Source: CBDDBH01 sp965225625
GTDB lineage: Bacteria > Pseudomonadota > Gammaproteobacteria > JADZEE01
DNA: 64,000 bases
Direction: 5' to 3'
Assembly: GCA_965225625.1 (NCBI GenBank)
Contig: CBDDBH010000024.1
Coordinates: forward strand, 1 to 64,000
Under the pieces are notes generated by a model that ran no database searches, was not told the origin of the DNA, and worked only from the letters and a program-made list of their open reading frames with translations. How positions within the stretch are numbered: the stretch's first letter is position 1; each line of letters starts with the position of its first letter. Positions 1-7,973 of the stretch are shown here, in pieces. Made by a program: the position numbers and the translations under genes.

Positions 1-337
1 GGTAGACGCACATAAAGTGGTTGGAATTACCTCGCAAGGTCCGGCATACCAATGCCCCCCGGTGCGCGCAACGGTTGGCGAATACATGCACCTCGCCCTC
101 CATGTCACGCGAGACAATGACTGGCGTGTCGCCGACGAACGTACTCTTAAAATCACCCGGCTCGCCAATCTCTGCCTCCAAGGCGACAAAGGACCACGCC
201 GGGCCACGGAAGATCCTCTCCTGCTCGAGTGCATAGATATCCGGATCTGTAAAAACCCGGTACGGGACCCGCAGTCCCTCGCCGGATTGCGGCCATTGTA
301 TTTCGAAGTGTTGCGTCTGTTTCGCTAAGGTATCCAT
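1..337 (-). CDS. Rieske ring-hydroxylating oxygenase, alpha subunit (N-terminal part, cut by window edge)
   Basis: This is the first 112 codons of an aromatic-ring dioxygenase large subunit, starting at the ATG at 335-337 on the minus strand and running off the left end. The Rieske [2Fe-2S] motif is readable: Cys90-Ala-His92, then 17 residues to Cys110. The second His and the whole catalytic iron domain lie outside the window. The N-terminal segment 'FTDPDIYALEQERIF' is typical of these large subunits. It lies 18 bp downstream of a small-subunit gene on the same strand, so the pair is transcribed beta first and alpha second, the reverse of the other pairs here. The substrate cannot be told. 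An overlapping plus-strand frame at 17-328 is a shadow. Confidence 0.88.
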   Translation of the reverse strand, partial: MDTLAKQTQHFEIQWPQSGEGLRVPYRVFTDPDIYALEQERIFRGPAWSFVALEAEIGEPGDFKSTFVGDTPVIVSRDMEGEVHVFANRCAHRGALVCRTLRGNSNHFMCVY

Positions 338-355
338 CGGCTACGTCCCGTTCTA

Positions 356-844
356 CTAAATGGGGGTCACGAGAAGACTGGGAATTCGATTGGTGTCGAA
401 TATCACAGTCTTCTCTTTATATTTGAGTTCGTCGTCGTCCCAGACCGCGCTATCGAAATACCGGCCCGCACTGTAGATTTCAGTGTCACCGTCGAGTTTG
501 GTCTGAAAAACCACGTAATTGCTTTGCAACTGCACCGCCTCAGCGCTAACCGCATGCACAACAGTGTTGCTCACCACGTGACGATAGAAGTGCGCGGCAT
601 AAATGTTTGCCTGGCGCAGCGCCACCACGCGGTCGGTCAGCATGCCCCGGCTGTCGCACACCATTGCACTCGCGGGCAGGCCGCGATCGGCATTCTCACG
701 GGAAATAACCTTGTACAGGCACGGGTCAGTAAAGAAGTCAGGCCAATCTTCCAGTCGGTCTTCGTCGATTCCCTCGACGTAGCTGGCAAGCAGCTTTTCA
801 ACACGGAACTGCAGTTCCAATTCCGATAATGTGGTGAAATCCAT
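356..844 (-). CDS. Ring-hydroxylating dioxygenase beta (small) subunit
   Basis: A 162-residue protein of the SnoaL-like beta-subunit family, which has a structural role in the alpha3beta3 hexamer. The N-terminus 'ELQFRVEKLLASYVEGIDEDRLEDWPDFF' and the C-terminus ending in 'KEKTVIFDTNRIPSLLVTPI' follow the family pattern, and the length is normal. I chose the ATG at 842-844, preceded by AGGGTGG, over an upstream ATG at 904 because family homology begins there. The gene precedes the partial alpha subunit by 18 bp, so the two should form one transcript. The promoter region upstream carries the ATGCTAGCAT palindrome shared with the GntR gene and faces the 1072 operon divergently. The family call is sure; the substrate is unknown. 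Confidence 0.87.
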   Translation of the reverse strand: MDFTTLSELELQFRVEKLLASYVEGIDEDRLEDWPDFFTDPCLYKVISRENADRGLPASAMVCDSRGMLTDRVVALRQANIYAAHFYRHVVSNTVVHAVSAEAVQLQSNYVVFQTKLDGDTEIYSAGRYFDSAVWDDDELKYKEKTVIFDTNRIPSLLVTPI

Positions 845-930
845 AACCCACCCTGTCTGCTCTGATTTCAGGCAACTATTTCGCCGAAGTGACGCCAGGC
901 GCATTTGGAGCTGGCTCTGGAAACGCGGTC

Positions 931-948
931 TAAGATGCTAGCATATTA
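931..948. promoter_or_regulatory. Candidate GntR-type operator, site 1
   Basis: An 18-bp inverted repeat, TAAGATGCTAGCATATTA, with 8 of 9 symmetric pairs and a perfect 10-bp core ATGCTAGCAT. It sits in the divergent region between the small-subunit gene (start 844) and the BenA-like gene (start 1072). The same core is the centre of a 22-bp perfect palindrome at the GntR gene promoter (5891-5912). I saw no other copy of the 10-mer in the window. Binding is inferred, not shown. Confidence 0.6.
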
Positions 949-1034
949 GTTCTCGCAGAAGTAAAGTTAGCAGGGTCATAGGACGGGTTCGAAACGCCGG
1001 TTGCGGTCGATCTAGCCTAAAATGTATCCGCGAG

Positions 1035-1046
1035 CCCGTTAACGGG
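1035..1046. promoter_or_regulatory. 12-bp perfect palindrome upstream of the BenA-like gene
   Basis: CCCGTTAACGGG lies 25 bp before the ATG at 1072 and 11 bp before the CAGGAG ribosome site (1058-1063). It could be a second operator or a small mRNA hairpin. Twelve-base palindromes also arise by chance. Confidence 0.25.
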
Positions 1047-1071
1047 ATCTGATCGAACAGGAGCGACACAC

Positions 1072-2430
1072 ATGACCGACATCACCATCGGCGAGCTTGA
1101 AGCCCTCATGCAGGGTGGCACCGCAGAGGGAATCTACCGTTTCGATCGGCGCCTTCTGACCGATCCCGAAATCTTTGAATTGGAAATGAAATACATTTTT
1201 GAAAGCGGCTGGATATTCCTCGCGCACGAAAGCCAATTGCCCGGCCCCAACGATTTCATCACGCGCACCATGGGCCGCCAACCCGTGATCATCAACCGTG
1301 ATACCGAAGGCCAGCTCGGCGGCTTCGTCAATTCCTGCTCGCACCGTGGCGCGAAACTGGTCAACGTCAGTCGCGGCAACAAGAAAATCTTCACCTGTCC
1401 GTTTCACGGCTGGTGCTATAACTCATCCGGCGAGATGATCGACTGCGCCGAGGATGAAGAGTCGGGTTACCCCAGCAGCTTCGATAAGCGTGAACTCGGG
1501 CTGAAACCTTTAGCAAAAATCGACAGCTACCAAGGCTTTATCTTTGGCAGCCTGAGCGCTGACGTGCCAACGCTGGCTGACTACCTCGGCGAGGCCGCTA
1601 AGCTGATCGATCTCTTGGTCGAAGAATCAGCCGATGGCGAACTGGAGATCCTGCCCGGCGTACAGACCTATACCTACGATGGTAATTGGAAGTTGCAAGT
1701 CGAGAATGGTGTTGACGGCTACCACGTACCCGCGGTACATGCGAATTACGTCGCAACGGTGATACGACGGCAGACCATCATGCGCGAGAATGATGCGGTC
1801 AAATCTATCGACGTCGAAGGGATCTACGATTTGCCGGGCGGTTTCTTCGACTTCGGTAATGGACACGTTGCCATCTGGAACGAACTGCCCAACCCCGAGG
1901 TACGGCCCCTGTATGGCCAGCGCGAACAACTCAAGGAACGTGTCGGCGAGGTGCGCGCGGATTGGATGATCAAATACATGCGCAATCTGCTGCTCTTCCC
2001 CAACGTCTTCCTGATGGACCAGACCAGCACGCAGATCCGCATGTTCCGACCGCTTTCCGTGGATAAGACCGAGGTCACTACCTTCTGTTTTGCGCCTGTC
2101 AACGAAGCGGCCGACGTGCGCGAGCGGCGGATCCGCCAGTACGAAGATTTCTTCAATGCCAGCGGCATGGCAACACCGGACGATCTTGCCGCATTTAACG
2201 CCTGCCAGGCCGGATTTTCGGGGCGCAAATCGCGCTGGAGTGATATGTCCAGAGGCGCAACAAGCGTTACCGAAGGAGCCGACGAATTCGCGCAACAACT
2301 CGATCTCAATCCCGCCCGCAGCGGCCAACCGATCCAAAACGAGGCTATCTTCCATGAGCAACACCGGCATTGGCTGCGACTGATGGCCAAGGGCATGCAA
2401 CGTAAAACGGGCTTACGCGATGTCGCCTGA
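1072..2430 (+). CDS. BenA-like aromatic ring-hydroxylating dioxygenase, alpha subunit
   Basis: A 452-residue large subunit that should insert both atoms of O2 into an aromatic (probably carboxylated) ring. The Rieske ligands are Cys89-x-His91 and Cys109-x2-His112 (CPFHGW). The catalytic iron site is seen as Asp215-x2-His218-x4-His223 in 'NGVDGYHVPAVH'. Length and long stretches such as 'RRIRQYEDFFNASGMATPDDL' match benzoate 1,2-dioxygenase BenA as I remember it. The start is supported by CAGGAG 8 nt upstream. It overlaps the beta-subunit gene by 11 bp, so translation is probably coupled. A BenD-like dehydrogenase lies at 9003. Benzoate, anthranilate, a halobenzoate or a related acid are all possible substrates. 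No reductase (BenC) follows. Confidence 0.92.
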   Translation: MTDITIGELEALMQGGTAEGIYRFDRRLLTDPEIFELEMKYIFESGWIFLAHESQLPGPNDFITRTMGRQPVIINRDTEGQLGGFVNSCSHRGAKLVNVSRGNKKIFTCPFHGWCYNSSGEMIDCAEDEESGYPSSFDKRELGLKPLAKIDSYQGFIFGSLSADVPTLADYLGEAAKLIDLLVEESADGELEILPGVQTYTYDGNWKLQVENGVDGYHVPAVHANYVATVIRRQTIMRENDAVKSIDVEGIYDLPGGFFDFGNGHVAIWNELPNPEVRPLYGQREQLKERVGEVRADWMIKYMRNLLLFPNVFLMDQTSTQIRMFRPLSVDKTEVTTFCFAPVNEAADVRERRIRQYEDFFNASGMATPDDLAAFNACQAGFSGRKSRWSDMSRGATSVTEGADEFAQQLDLNPARSGQPIQNEAIFHEQHRHWLRLMAKGMQRKTGLRDVA

Positions 2431-2911
2431 GGCGCGCCAGGCCGCGATTGATCTCGTTTTGCTCGAAGGTGCCCTGCTCGATGAGCGCGATTGGGACACT
2501 TGGCTCGACTTGTACTGGGAGGATGCAGAGTACTGGATCCCGTCATGGGACGACGAAGACACGTTGGTCGACGATCCGCATAACGCAATATCGCTGATTT
2601 ACTATGCAAACCGCTCCGGGCTCGAAGATCGTGTCCATCGACTGCGCACCGAGCGTTCGCTGGCCTCCACGCCCCTGCCACGCACCTGCCACATCACATC
2701 CAATTTCCGTCTGAGTGCAACAGATGACGATGAGCTTGTAGTCGCTTCCAGCTGGGTTACGCACGCTTACCGGCTGCAGACCACGACCATGTATTTTGGT
2801 CGCCAGACACACCGCTTGCGGCGCACGGACAATGATTATCGGATCTGCGCCCGCAAGATCATCGTTTGCAACGATCGCATCGCCAACGTTCTGGATATAT
2901 ATAGCGTGTAA
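2420..2911 (+). CDS. BenB-like dioxygenase beta subunit
   Basis: A 163-residue small subunit of the same SnoaL-like family, with the BenB/AntB pattern 'LLDERDWDTWLDLYWEDAEYWIPSW' near the N-terminus and 'TCHITSNFRL' mid-protein. Its ATG lies inside the end of the alpha gene (11-bp overlap), which is typical of coupled alpha/beta pairs and decides the start. It should form a hexamer with the 1072-2430 protein. It ends 28 bp from the stop of the convergent PdxA-family gene, and I see no clear terminator in that gap. The family call is secure. Benzoate versus anthranilate preference cannot be decided from the sequence. Confidence 0.9.
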   Translation: MSPEARQAAIDLVLLEGALLDERDWDTWLDLYWEDAEYWIPSWDDEDTLVDDPHNAISLIYYANRSGLEDRVHRLRTERSLASTPLPRTCHITSNFRLSATDDDELVVASSWVTHAYRLQTTTMYFGRQTHRLRRTDNDYRICARKIIVCNDRIANVLDIYSV

Positions 2912-2939
2912 GAGCGGCGTCCCGGCGGGCAAGTCGCTG

Positions 2940-3947
2940 CTACGAGACGGAAGTCGTGCTCACCGTTTGTTCTGGGAACCCCTTCCCGGCGGCCAGATTG
3001 CCGGCCAACTGTAACGCCGCCAGGATCATTGTGTGATCGGCGATGCCTTTGCCGGTTATGTCGTAAGCAGTTCCATGCGCGACCGAGGCATACACATACG
3101 GCCGCCCAATCATCAGCACGCAATTACCGGAAAATCCCCAGGTCTTTATCGCGATGTGCCCCTGATCGTGATACATGGCGAGCACTACATCGTAGCGGCC
3201 TTCGATACATTGGCGAAACACCGTATCCGGTGATATCGGCCCGTATACATCGATACCCTGCTCACGAGCCTGCGCGACACCCGGCACGATTTCGTTTTGA
3301 TCCTCGGCCCCCTTGGCGTGGGCATTTAAACCGGCAACACCAATACGCGGGGCCGCCACCCCCCATTCCTTGAGCAGGCCATCGACGGTTGTCAAAGCGC
3401 GCAGCACCAAGTCCGCGCTCACCGCATCGCACACCGCACGCAGTGGTATGTGATCGGTCAGGTGCATCACGCGCAGCGGACCACTGAGCAGAAATAAGTA
3501 GCTCTCGCCCACGACCGGACTCATCACCCGATCAATGACACCCGCCATGGTCATGGCCTCGACATTGATGGGCGCCATTACTGTCGCCGCGACCTGGCCG
3601 CCGCGCGCCAGCGCATCCGCTTCGTCCAACCACTCGGCGCAGGCGCGTCCGCACGCCTTGCTGTTGCGGCCCGGCGTGATTTCGGCGGCGTCGAGTTTGC
3701 CGGAATCAAAGATATCAATGATGTGCGGGTCGTCGCTGAGACCTGCCGGCGACTCGATTGCGCGCACCTTGGTTTTCGCGCCAACCAATTTCACGGCACT
3801 GCGCATCGCTGCCTGTGACCCGATCAGCATCGGCGTACAACATTCGTGCACTGCGCCGCTCGCCCATGCCCTGGCAAGCACTTCCGGACCGATACCGCAG
3901 GGATCACCGATCATCGCCGCGACGATCGGTTTTATCGATGTTCCCAA
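2940..3947 (-). CDS. PdxA-family dehydrogenase (TphB-like dihydrodiol dehydrogenase candidate)
   Basis: A 335-residue NAD-dependent, metal-dependent dehydrogenase of the PdxA fold. It has 'GDPCGIGPE' at the N-terminus, metal-ligand histidines at His166 (TDHIP), His210 (LNAH) and His260 (MYHDQG), and the 'AHGTAYDITGKG' signature near the C-terminus. True PdxA acts in vitamin B6 synthesis. The family also includes TphB, which rearomatises the terephthalate cis-dihydrodiol, and catabolic PdxA2 enzymes. Its place 3' of a fused LigAB ring-cleavage gene and a GntR regulator, inside a dioxygenase cluster, favours decarboxylating dehydrogenation of a carboxylated dihydrodiol. That role is inferred. 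It lies 41 bp downstream of the LigAB gene and is probably cotranscribed with it. Confidence 0.85.
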   Translation of the reverse strand: MGTSIKPIVAAMIGDPCGIGPEVLARAWASGAVHECCTPMLIGSQAAMRSAVKLVGAKTKVRAIESPAGLSDDPHIIDIFDSGKLDAAEITPGRNSKACGRACAEWLDEADALARGGQVAATVMAPINVEAMTMAGVIDRVMSPVVGESYLFLLSGPLRVMHLTDHIPLRAVCDAVSADLVLRALTTVDGLLKEWGVAAPRIGVAGLNAHAKGAEDQNEIVPGVAQAREQGIDVYGPISPDTVFRQCIEGRYDVVLAMYHDQGHIAIKTWGFSGNCVLMIGRPYVYASVAHGTAYDITGKGIADHTMILAALQLAGNLAAGKGFPEQTVSTTSVS

Positions 3948-3988
3948 AATCCCAGTTGCCTTAGATTCTGCGTGCTAGCCGATAATAC

Positions 3989-5110
3989 TCACGCTGCGCG
4001 TTTTAACTCGGCCACGGCACAGCCGCAGATCCATTCGGGTATGGGTTCATAGCAAATCAGCTCCGCAGACTGCGAGCGCATCGCGCCCATTGCAACCAGC
4101 CAGTTACGGATCTCATGCGCGCCATTACCGCCATGCTCATCGATGTATGCGTCGCTGAGACCCATCAAGCCCTCAGCGTTACCGCTGCGCACATGGTCCA
4201 ACACCATGTTGTCGAATTCAACGTTGACCCGTCCCATCTGCGCCTCACCGACCCAGTGGCTGATACCACCGGTACCGAAGATTGCGACCCGGTCGTTGCC
4301 CGGCGCATTGGCGACCGCGTCGCCGATCATCTGTCCCAACTCGTAAGCACGTCGCAGTCGCATCAAGGGCAGCACACCGGAGGCGGTGTAAATAGGTATC
4401 GCGCGGATACCACTTTCCAGGGGTTTCACGCCCAGATGCACGGGCAGCATGGTGCCGTGTTCCAGCGTTATCGCTTTGGCCACCGCCCAGTCGAAACCGT
4501 GGTCAAGACCATAGTTCAGAATATGCTCAGCCAGCGCCGTGTTGTTGTCGAAGGAATAGCGTTCAACGCCCAACCAGGGTTCTTGCGGACCGTCGAGGTC
4601 GCCAATGGCAATCAAGTATTGCGGCAAACAGTGCGGCCCGAACTTGTAGTAATGGTCATCGCCGATGACGATGACGGTATCCACATTCGCGGCCTTGATG
4701 CGTTCGTGGACCTCATCGAGCGCCGCGTGGATCGCGTCGGCTCGGCCCTGCTCGTTGATTTGCCGATTCGCGGTCATCAGGGGATCGTGGGGCAAACAGA
4801 AACCAGCGACTAATTCACTCATGATTGCTCTCCCTCCCATGTTGGGAAGCTTGCCGCCGTTCATGTGCTCCAGGTAGGCGAACGGCATCCCCTCGGGTCC
4901 TTTCAGCAACGGCCATGTCATCATCGCTAGCAGCGGATTCATGCCCTGTTCCGAAAGGCTTTTCAGGTCGACTTCTTTGATGGCGCGGCATTCCTCCGCA
5001 TTCAGGTTGTAGGCGCTCAGGTAGGAGTCCGGATCCTGTTTAAATCGCTCGATGATGCCGGGATCATTACCAAACTCCCAAAATACTTTTTCGACGGCAT
5101 GCAGACTCAT
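3989..5110 (-). CDS. Fused LigA-LigB type extradiol (protocatechuate 4,5-like) dioxygenase
   Basis: A 373-residue fusion. Residues 1 to about 85 are a LigA-like helical domain ('VEKVFWEFGNDPGIIERF', 'YNLNAEECRAIKEVDL'). Residues from about 94 onward are the LigB catalytic domain. Likely Fe(II) and catalytic residues are His108 (CLPHDP), His153 (GDDHYYKF) and His285 (GTGGISHWVG). The enzyme should open a protocatechuate-, gallate- or catechol-carboxylate-type ring between C4 and C5. The domain order A then B is the reverse of gallate dioxygenase DesB/GalA as I recall them. It sits 55 bp downstream of the GntR gene and 41 bp upstream of the PdxA-family gene, all on the minus strand. The family call is firm; the exact catecholic substrate is not known. 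Confidence 0.9.
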   Translation of the reverse strand: MSLHAVEKVFWEFGNDPGIIERFKQDPDSYLSAYNLNAEECRAIKEVDLKSLSEQGMNPLLAMMTWPLLKGPEGMPFAYLEHMNGGKLPNMGGRAIMSELVAGFCLPHDPLMTANRQINEQGRADAIHAALDEVHERIKAANVDTVIVIGDDHYYKFGPHCLPQYLIAIGDLDGPQEPWLGVERYSFDNNTALAEHILNYGLDHGFDWAVAKAITLEHGTMLPVHLGVKPLESGIRAIPIYTASGVLPLMRLRRAYELGQMIGDAVANAPGNDRVAIFGTGGISHWVGEAQMGRVNVEFDNMVLDHVRSGNAEGLMGLSDAYIDEHGGNGAHEIRNWLVAMGAMRSQSAELICYEPIPEWICGCAVAELKRAA

Positions 5111-5150
5111 GTGATTACTCCCTAGATCGGTAGCTGGCTACGCTGCGGGT

Positions 5151-5162
5151 TGCACGCGTGCA
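5151..5162. promoter_or_regulatory. 12-bp palindrome between GntR and LigAB genes
   Basis: TGCACGCGTGCA is a perfect palindrome placed 3 bp after the GntR stop codon and 40 bp before the LigAB start. It shares the TGCA arm with the 22-bp palindrome at 5891 but not its core. It may be a weak second operator or chance. Confidence 0.2.
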
Positions 5163-5165
5163 TTG

Positions 5166-5921
5166 TTATAGTATGCCGACGCGCACCGGTTTTGCACGCA
5201 CGTGCTGTTCCATGCGACTTTCCGCCTGTTTTACATCTCGTCGGCTGATGGATTCTACAATGGCGTGACGCTCCTCGTTGGCGACCGCGGCTTTCGGCGG
5301 CGTCAGGTTCCGCATGCCCTGCCACATCATGAAATCAGACATGCGCCATAGGGTCGCAGAGCGGGCGCTCAACATCGTGGAGCGCGCCATACCAGCCATG
5401 GTTTCATGAAAAGTGTCGATAAGCTGAGCATACGGCTTTACGTTTTCCGGCTCGTCCATGGCAATGGCTTCGATAGCGTCCGCAAGCCCGGCGAGCGCTT
5501 GCGCTTCTCCATCCACATGGCGTTCAGCCGCAAGCCCAGCGACGGCGCTCTGGATCTTGCCGAGCAAGTAGAAGAAATCACGGATCTCCACTGTTGTTGG
5601 CGAACTGACCCGGCAGCCGACCTGCGGCGTGATGAGCAGATAGCCCAGGCTACGCAGGTGGTTGAGGGCGACTGTGACGGGCTGGCGGCTGGCAGCGAAT
5701 TCGCTCGCTAGTTCAACAACCGATAGCATATCGCCAAATCGGTAGTGGCCAGCGGCAAGCCGTTGTTCGATTTCTTCGAAGATCTGGCCCGCTTTACCGG
5801 TCAGCGGGTGGCTGTTACCGGTACGCGTCAGAGGAAGAAGACTGGCTACTTCGGCCACAGAATCGTTCTCAGCAAAGCCCGTTTTTGACGCCTTGCATGC
5901 TAGCATGCAAGGACGTAGCAT
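5166..5921 (-). CDS. GntR-family transcriptional regulator (FCD/FadR-type)
   Basis: Up to 251 residues. A winged-helix GntR domain begins near 'AGQIFEEIEQRLAAGHYRFGDMLSVVELASEF' and its recognition region is 'ASRQPVTVALNHLRSLGYL'. It is followed by an all-helical ligand-binding domain containing 'FHETMAGMARS' and 'EERHAIVESISRRDVKQAESRMEQHV', the FCD type. Such proteins usually repress catabolic genes until a carboxylate ligand binds. The longest start (ATG at 5919-5921) would put a 22-bp palindrome inside the coding region. A GTG at 5856-5858 would leave that palindrome upstream as an operator, and I think this is plausible. It heads the GntR-LigAB-PdxA minus-strand unit and is the only transcription regulator I found in the window. 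Confidence 0.9.
   Translation of the reverse strand: MLRPCMLACKASKTGFAENDSVAEVASLLPLTRTGNSHPLTGKAGQIFEEIEQRLAAGHYRFGDMLSVVELASEFAASRQPVTVALNHLRSLGYLLITPQVGCRVSSPTTVEIRDFFYLLGKIQSAVAGLAAERHVDGEAQALAGLADAIEAIAMDEPENVKPYAQLIDTFHETMAGMARSTMLSARSATLWRMSDFMMWQGMRNLTPPKAAVANEERHAIVESISRRDVKQAESRMEQHVRAKPVRVGIL
5891..5912. promoter_or_regulatory. Candidate GntR operator, site 2 (22-bp perfect palindrome)
   Basis: A perfect 22-bp inverted repeat. Its half-site is CCTTGCATGCT, and the centre reads ATGCTAGCAT, identical to the core at 935-944. An extra half-site AGCATGC follows at 5918-5924. It lies between the GntR gene and the divergent dioxygenase gene (start 5970), a good position for autoregulation plus control of the neighbouring operon. 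It overlaps the longest possible GntR reading frame, which argues for a later GntR start. Confidence 0.7.
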
Positions 5922-5969
5922 GCCAATCTAGACCCAGTGCCGAGGGATCTCCAAAACGGGAGCAGCATC

Positions 5970-7328
5970 ATGGTAGACATCAGCAAGTACGTGGACCTTG
6001 AAAACGCAACCCAATCAAAGCAACTGTTTTGGGACCAGGAAATTTACGAGCAGGAATTGGACCGGATTTTCGGACGCTGCTGGCTGTTTCTTACCCACGA
6101 GGCCTTGATCCCGAACTACGGCGACTTCACAACCACGACCATGGCCGAAGATCCGGTGATCGTCTGCCGGCAAAAAGACGGCTCCATCCGTGCTTTCGTC
6201 AATTCGTGCACCCACCGCGGCAATCAGGTCTGTCACGCCGAAAGCGGTAACCGCAAAGCGTTCGTGTGCAACTATCACGGTTGGACTTACGGCACCGACG
6301 GCAGCCTGGTCGAAGTGCCGCTTGAGACTCGCTGTCACGTCAACATCGACAAAGCCGAGCAGGGCCTGCCGCCGATCCGCGTGGAGAGCTACCGTGGGTT
6401 CGTTTACGGATGCTTCGACCCGCAAGCGCCTGGACTTGCCGACTACCTGGGTGACTTCGCCTGGTATCTCGACACCTGGATGGATGGGGCGGGCAGCGGC
6501 ATGGAACTGCAAGGGCCGCCGATGAAGTCGATTTTAGCCTGCAATTGGAAAGTGCCTGCGGAGAATTTCGTCGGTGACGCTTATCACGTCGGTTGGACGC
6601 ACGCAGCGGCCCTACGGCTCCTTGGTGGTGAGCTCGCCGGCCTTGCCGGTAACACCGCCGAGATGCCGTTTGACGACATGGGTTTGCAGGTGACGACGCG
6701 TTTTGGCCATGGGTTCGGCTACATTGCCAAAGCGGGCAGTTCGATTCACTATCGGCGCGAACGTTATAACGCGTTCCTCGAACAACGCAAACCCAAAGTC
6801 ATCGAACAACTCGGCGCGGCGCGCGGCCAGATGTACGACGGACACTGGAACTGCACCACGTTCCCCAACAATTCGTTCTTGTATGGCACCAACACTTTCA
6901 AGGTTTGGCATCCGCGTGGGCCGCATGAGATCGAGGTCAATACTTGGACCATGGTCCACAAAGACATGGACGAGGCGACCAAAACCGAGCTCCAACAGCA
7001 ATCCAACTTCACCTTCGGCACGGCGGGATTGCTGGAAGCTGATGACGGCGAAAACATGGCGCAATGTACACACTCGAACCGCGGACGTCAGACGCGCAAG
7101 GGAAACATGGTCTCACGCATGGGACTGCACAACGAAGGCCCGCATCCCGAGTACCCCGGCATCGTCGGCTCAAGCTTCATCGGTGAGACCTCGTACCGGG
7201 GTTTCTACCGTTTCTATCAGGAAATAATGGATGCTGAGCACTGGTCGGATGTGCGGGCAAAAGACGGCGAGTGGGATGCGCTGTGGACGAATCGTGACTA
7301 CTGGAAAACCCGTCGGTCGGCGGCGTAG
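5970..7328 (+). CDS. Rieske ring-hydroxylating dioxygenase, alpha subunit (NahAc/BphA class)
   Basis: A 452-residue large subunit. Rieske ligands are Cys80-x-His82 (CTHRGN) and Cys100-x2-His103 (CNYHGW). The mononuclear iron site is Asp203-x2-His206-x4-His211 (GDAYHVGWTH). The pattern 'ILACNWKVPAENFVGDAYHVGWTH' and the position just before a NahAd-type small subunit suggest the naphthalene/biphenyl class acting on neutral, possibly polycyclic, aromatics. The ATG at 5970 is preferred over one at 5937 because GGGAG sits 7 nt before it. The gene is divergent from the GntR gene, with the palindromic operator between them, so it is probably under that regulator. The NahE-like aldolase two genes downstream supports a bicyclic or polycyclic substrate. 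Confidence 0.92.
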   Translation: MVDISKYVDLENATQSKQLFWDQEIYEQELDRIFGRCWLFLTHEALIPNYGDFTTTTMAEDPVIVCRQKDGSIRAFVNSCTHRGNQVCHAESGNRKAFVCNYHGWTYGTDGSLVEVPLETRCHVNIDKAEQGLPPIRVESYRGFVYGCFDPQAPGLADYLGDFAWYLDTWMDGAGSGMELQGPPMKSILACNWKVPAENFVGDAYHVGWTHAAALRLLGGELAGLAGNTAEMPFDDMGLQVTTRFGHGFGYIAKAGSSIHYRRERYNAFLEQRKPKVIEQLGAARGQMYDGHWNCTTFPNNSFLYGTNTFKVWHPRGPHEIEVNTWTMVHKDMDEATKTELQQQSNFTFGTAGLLEADDGENMAQCTHSNRGRQTRKGNMVSRMGLHNEGPHPEYPGIVGSSFIGETSYRGFYRFYQEIMDAEHWSDVRAKDGEWDALWTNRDYWKTRRSAA

Positions 7329-7349
7329 CTCAGCCTGAGAAATCGAAAT

Positions 7350-7904
7350 ATGAATACGGCTCCACAAGTCGCCGATGAACAAATATCGCTGCAGCCATGT
7401 TCAATGGAACTGCATTACGCGATCAAGCAACATTACTACCGAGAAGCGCGCTTGCTGCAGGAATGCATGTACCGCGAATGGCTCGCTGGAATGGTCGCCG
7501 AGGACATCCACTATTGGATGCCGGTGCGCGAACAACGCTTTATCCGTGACCGGCGACCACCACCGACGCCGGCGGACGCCGCAATTTTCAATGACGATTA
7601 TGAAATGCTTAACTTGCGGGTCGAACGCATGTACTCGGGACAAGTGTGGATGGAGGACCCGCCGTCACGGATCCGCTATATCATCGCCAACGTCGAGGCG
7701 TTTCATACCGGCAACGACGATGAATTCGAGATCTTTTGCAACTTCACCGTACACCGCCACAGACGTCTGCGCGAACATTCGATTCATACCGGCGGTCGGG
7801 AAGATTTGCTGCGGCGTGACGGTGAGGGATTCCGACTGGCGCGCCGTAAGATCTCGCTCGACGCCAGGATAGTGCAGGACAAAAATCTATATTTTTTCGC
7901 ATGA
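7350..7904 (+). CDS. Ring-hydroxylating dioxygenase beta subunit (NahAd/BphA2 class)
   Basis: A 184-residue small subunit. 'REARLLQECMYREWLAGMVAEDIHYWMPVREQR', 'DPPSRIRYIIANVEAF' and the C-terminal 'GFRLARRKISLDARIVQDKNLYFF' follow the biphenyl/naphthalene dioxygenase beta-subunit pattern closely, and the length is typical. It starts 21 bp after the alpha-subunit stop, so the two are cotranscribed and should form an alpha3beta3 oxygenase. The ribosome site is weak (TGAGAAA). The next gene begins 69 bp downstream. The family call is secure. Confidence 0.91.
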   Translation: MNTAPQVADEQISLQPCSMELHYAIKQHYYREARLLQECMYREWLAGMVAEDIHYWMPVREQRFIRDRRPPPTPADAAIFNDDYEMLNLRVERMYSGQVWMEDPPSRIRYIIANVEAFHTGNDDEFEIFCNFTVHRHRRLREHSIHTGGREDLLRRDGEGFRLARRKISLDARIVQDKNLYFFA

Positions 7905-7973
7905 CGAAAGGTTTAATTCGCTACTAAAACTGTCGTCACACAGCGGCGACGAACGCTGACCAGGAGAACGAAC

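Noticed and set aside
17..328. A 103-codon plus-strand frame at the left edge
   Set aside because: It lies opposite the Rieske alpha-subunit frame, whose CxH...C motif is unmistakable. The plus-strand product resembles nothing.
1627..2400. A long minus-strand frame opposite the BenA-like gene
   Set aside because: It is antisense to a gene with clear catalytic motifs; its product is rich in unlikely residues and has no recognisable domain.
3972..3977. A third GCTAGC site between the PdxA-family and LigAB genes as another operator
   Set aside because: Only the 6-bp centre matches and the flanks are not symmetric. Similar hexamers occur inside coding regions at about 4926, 20146 and 27487.
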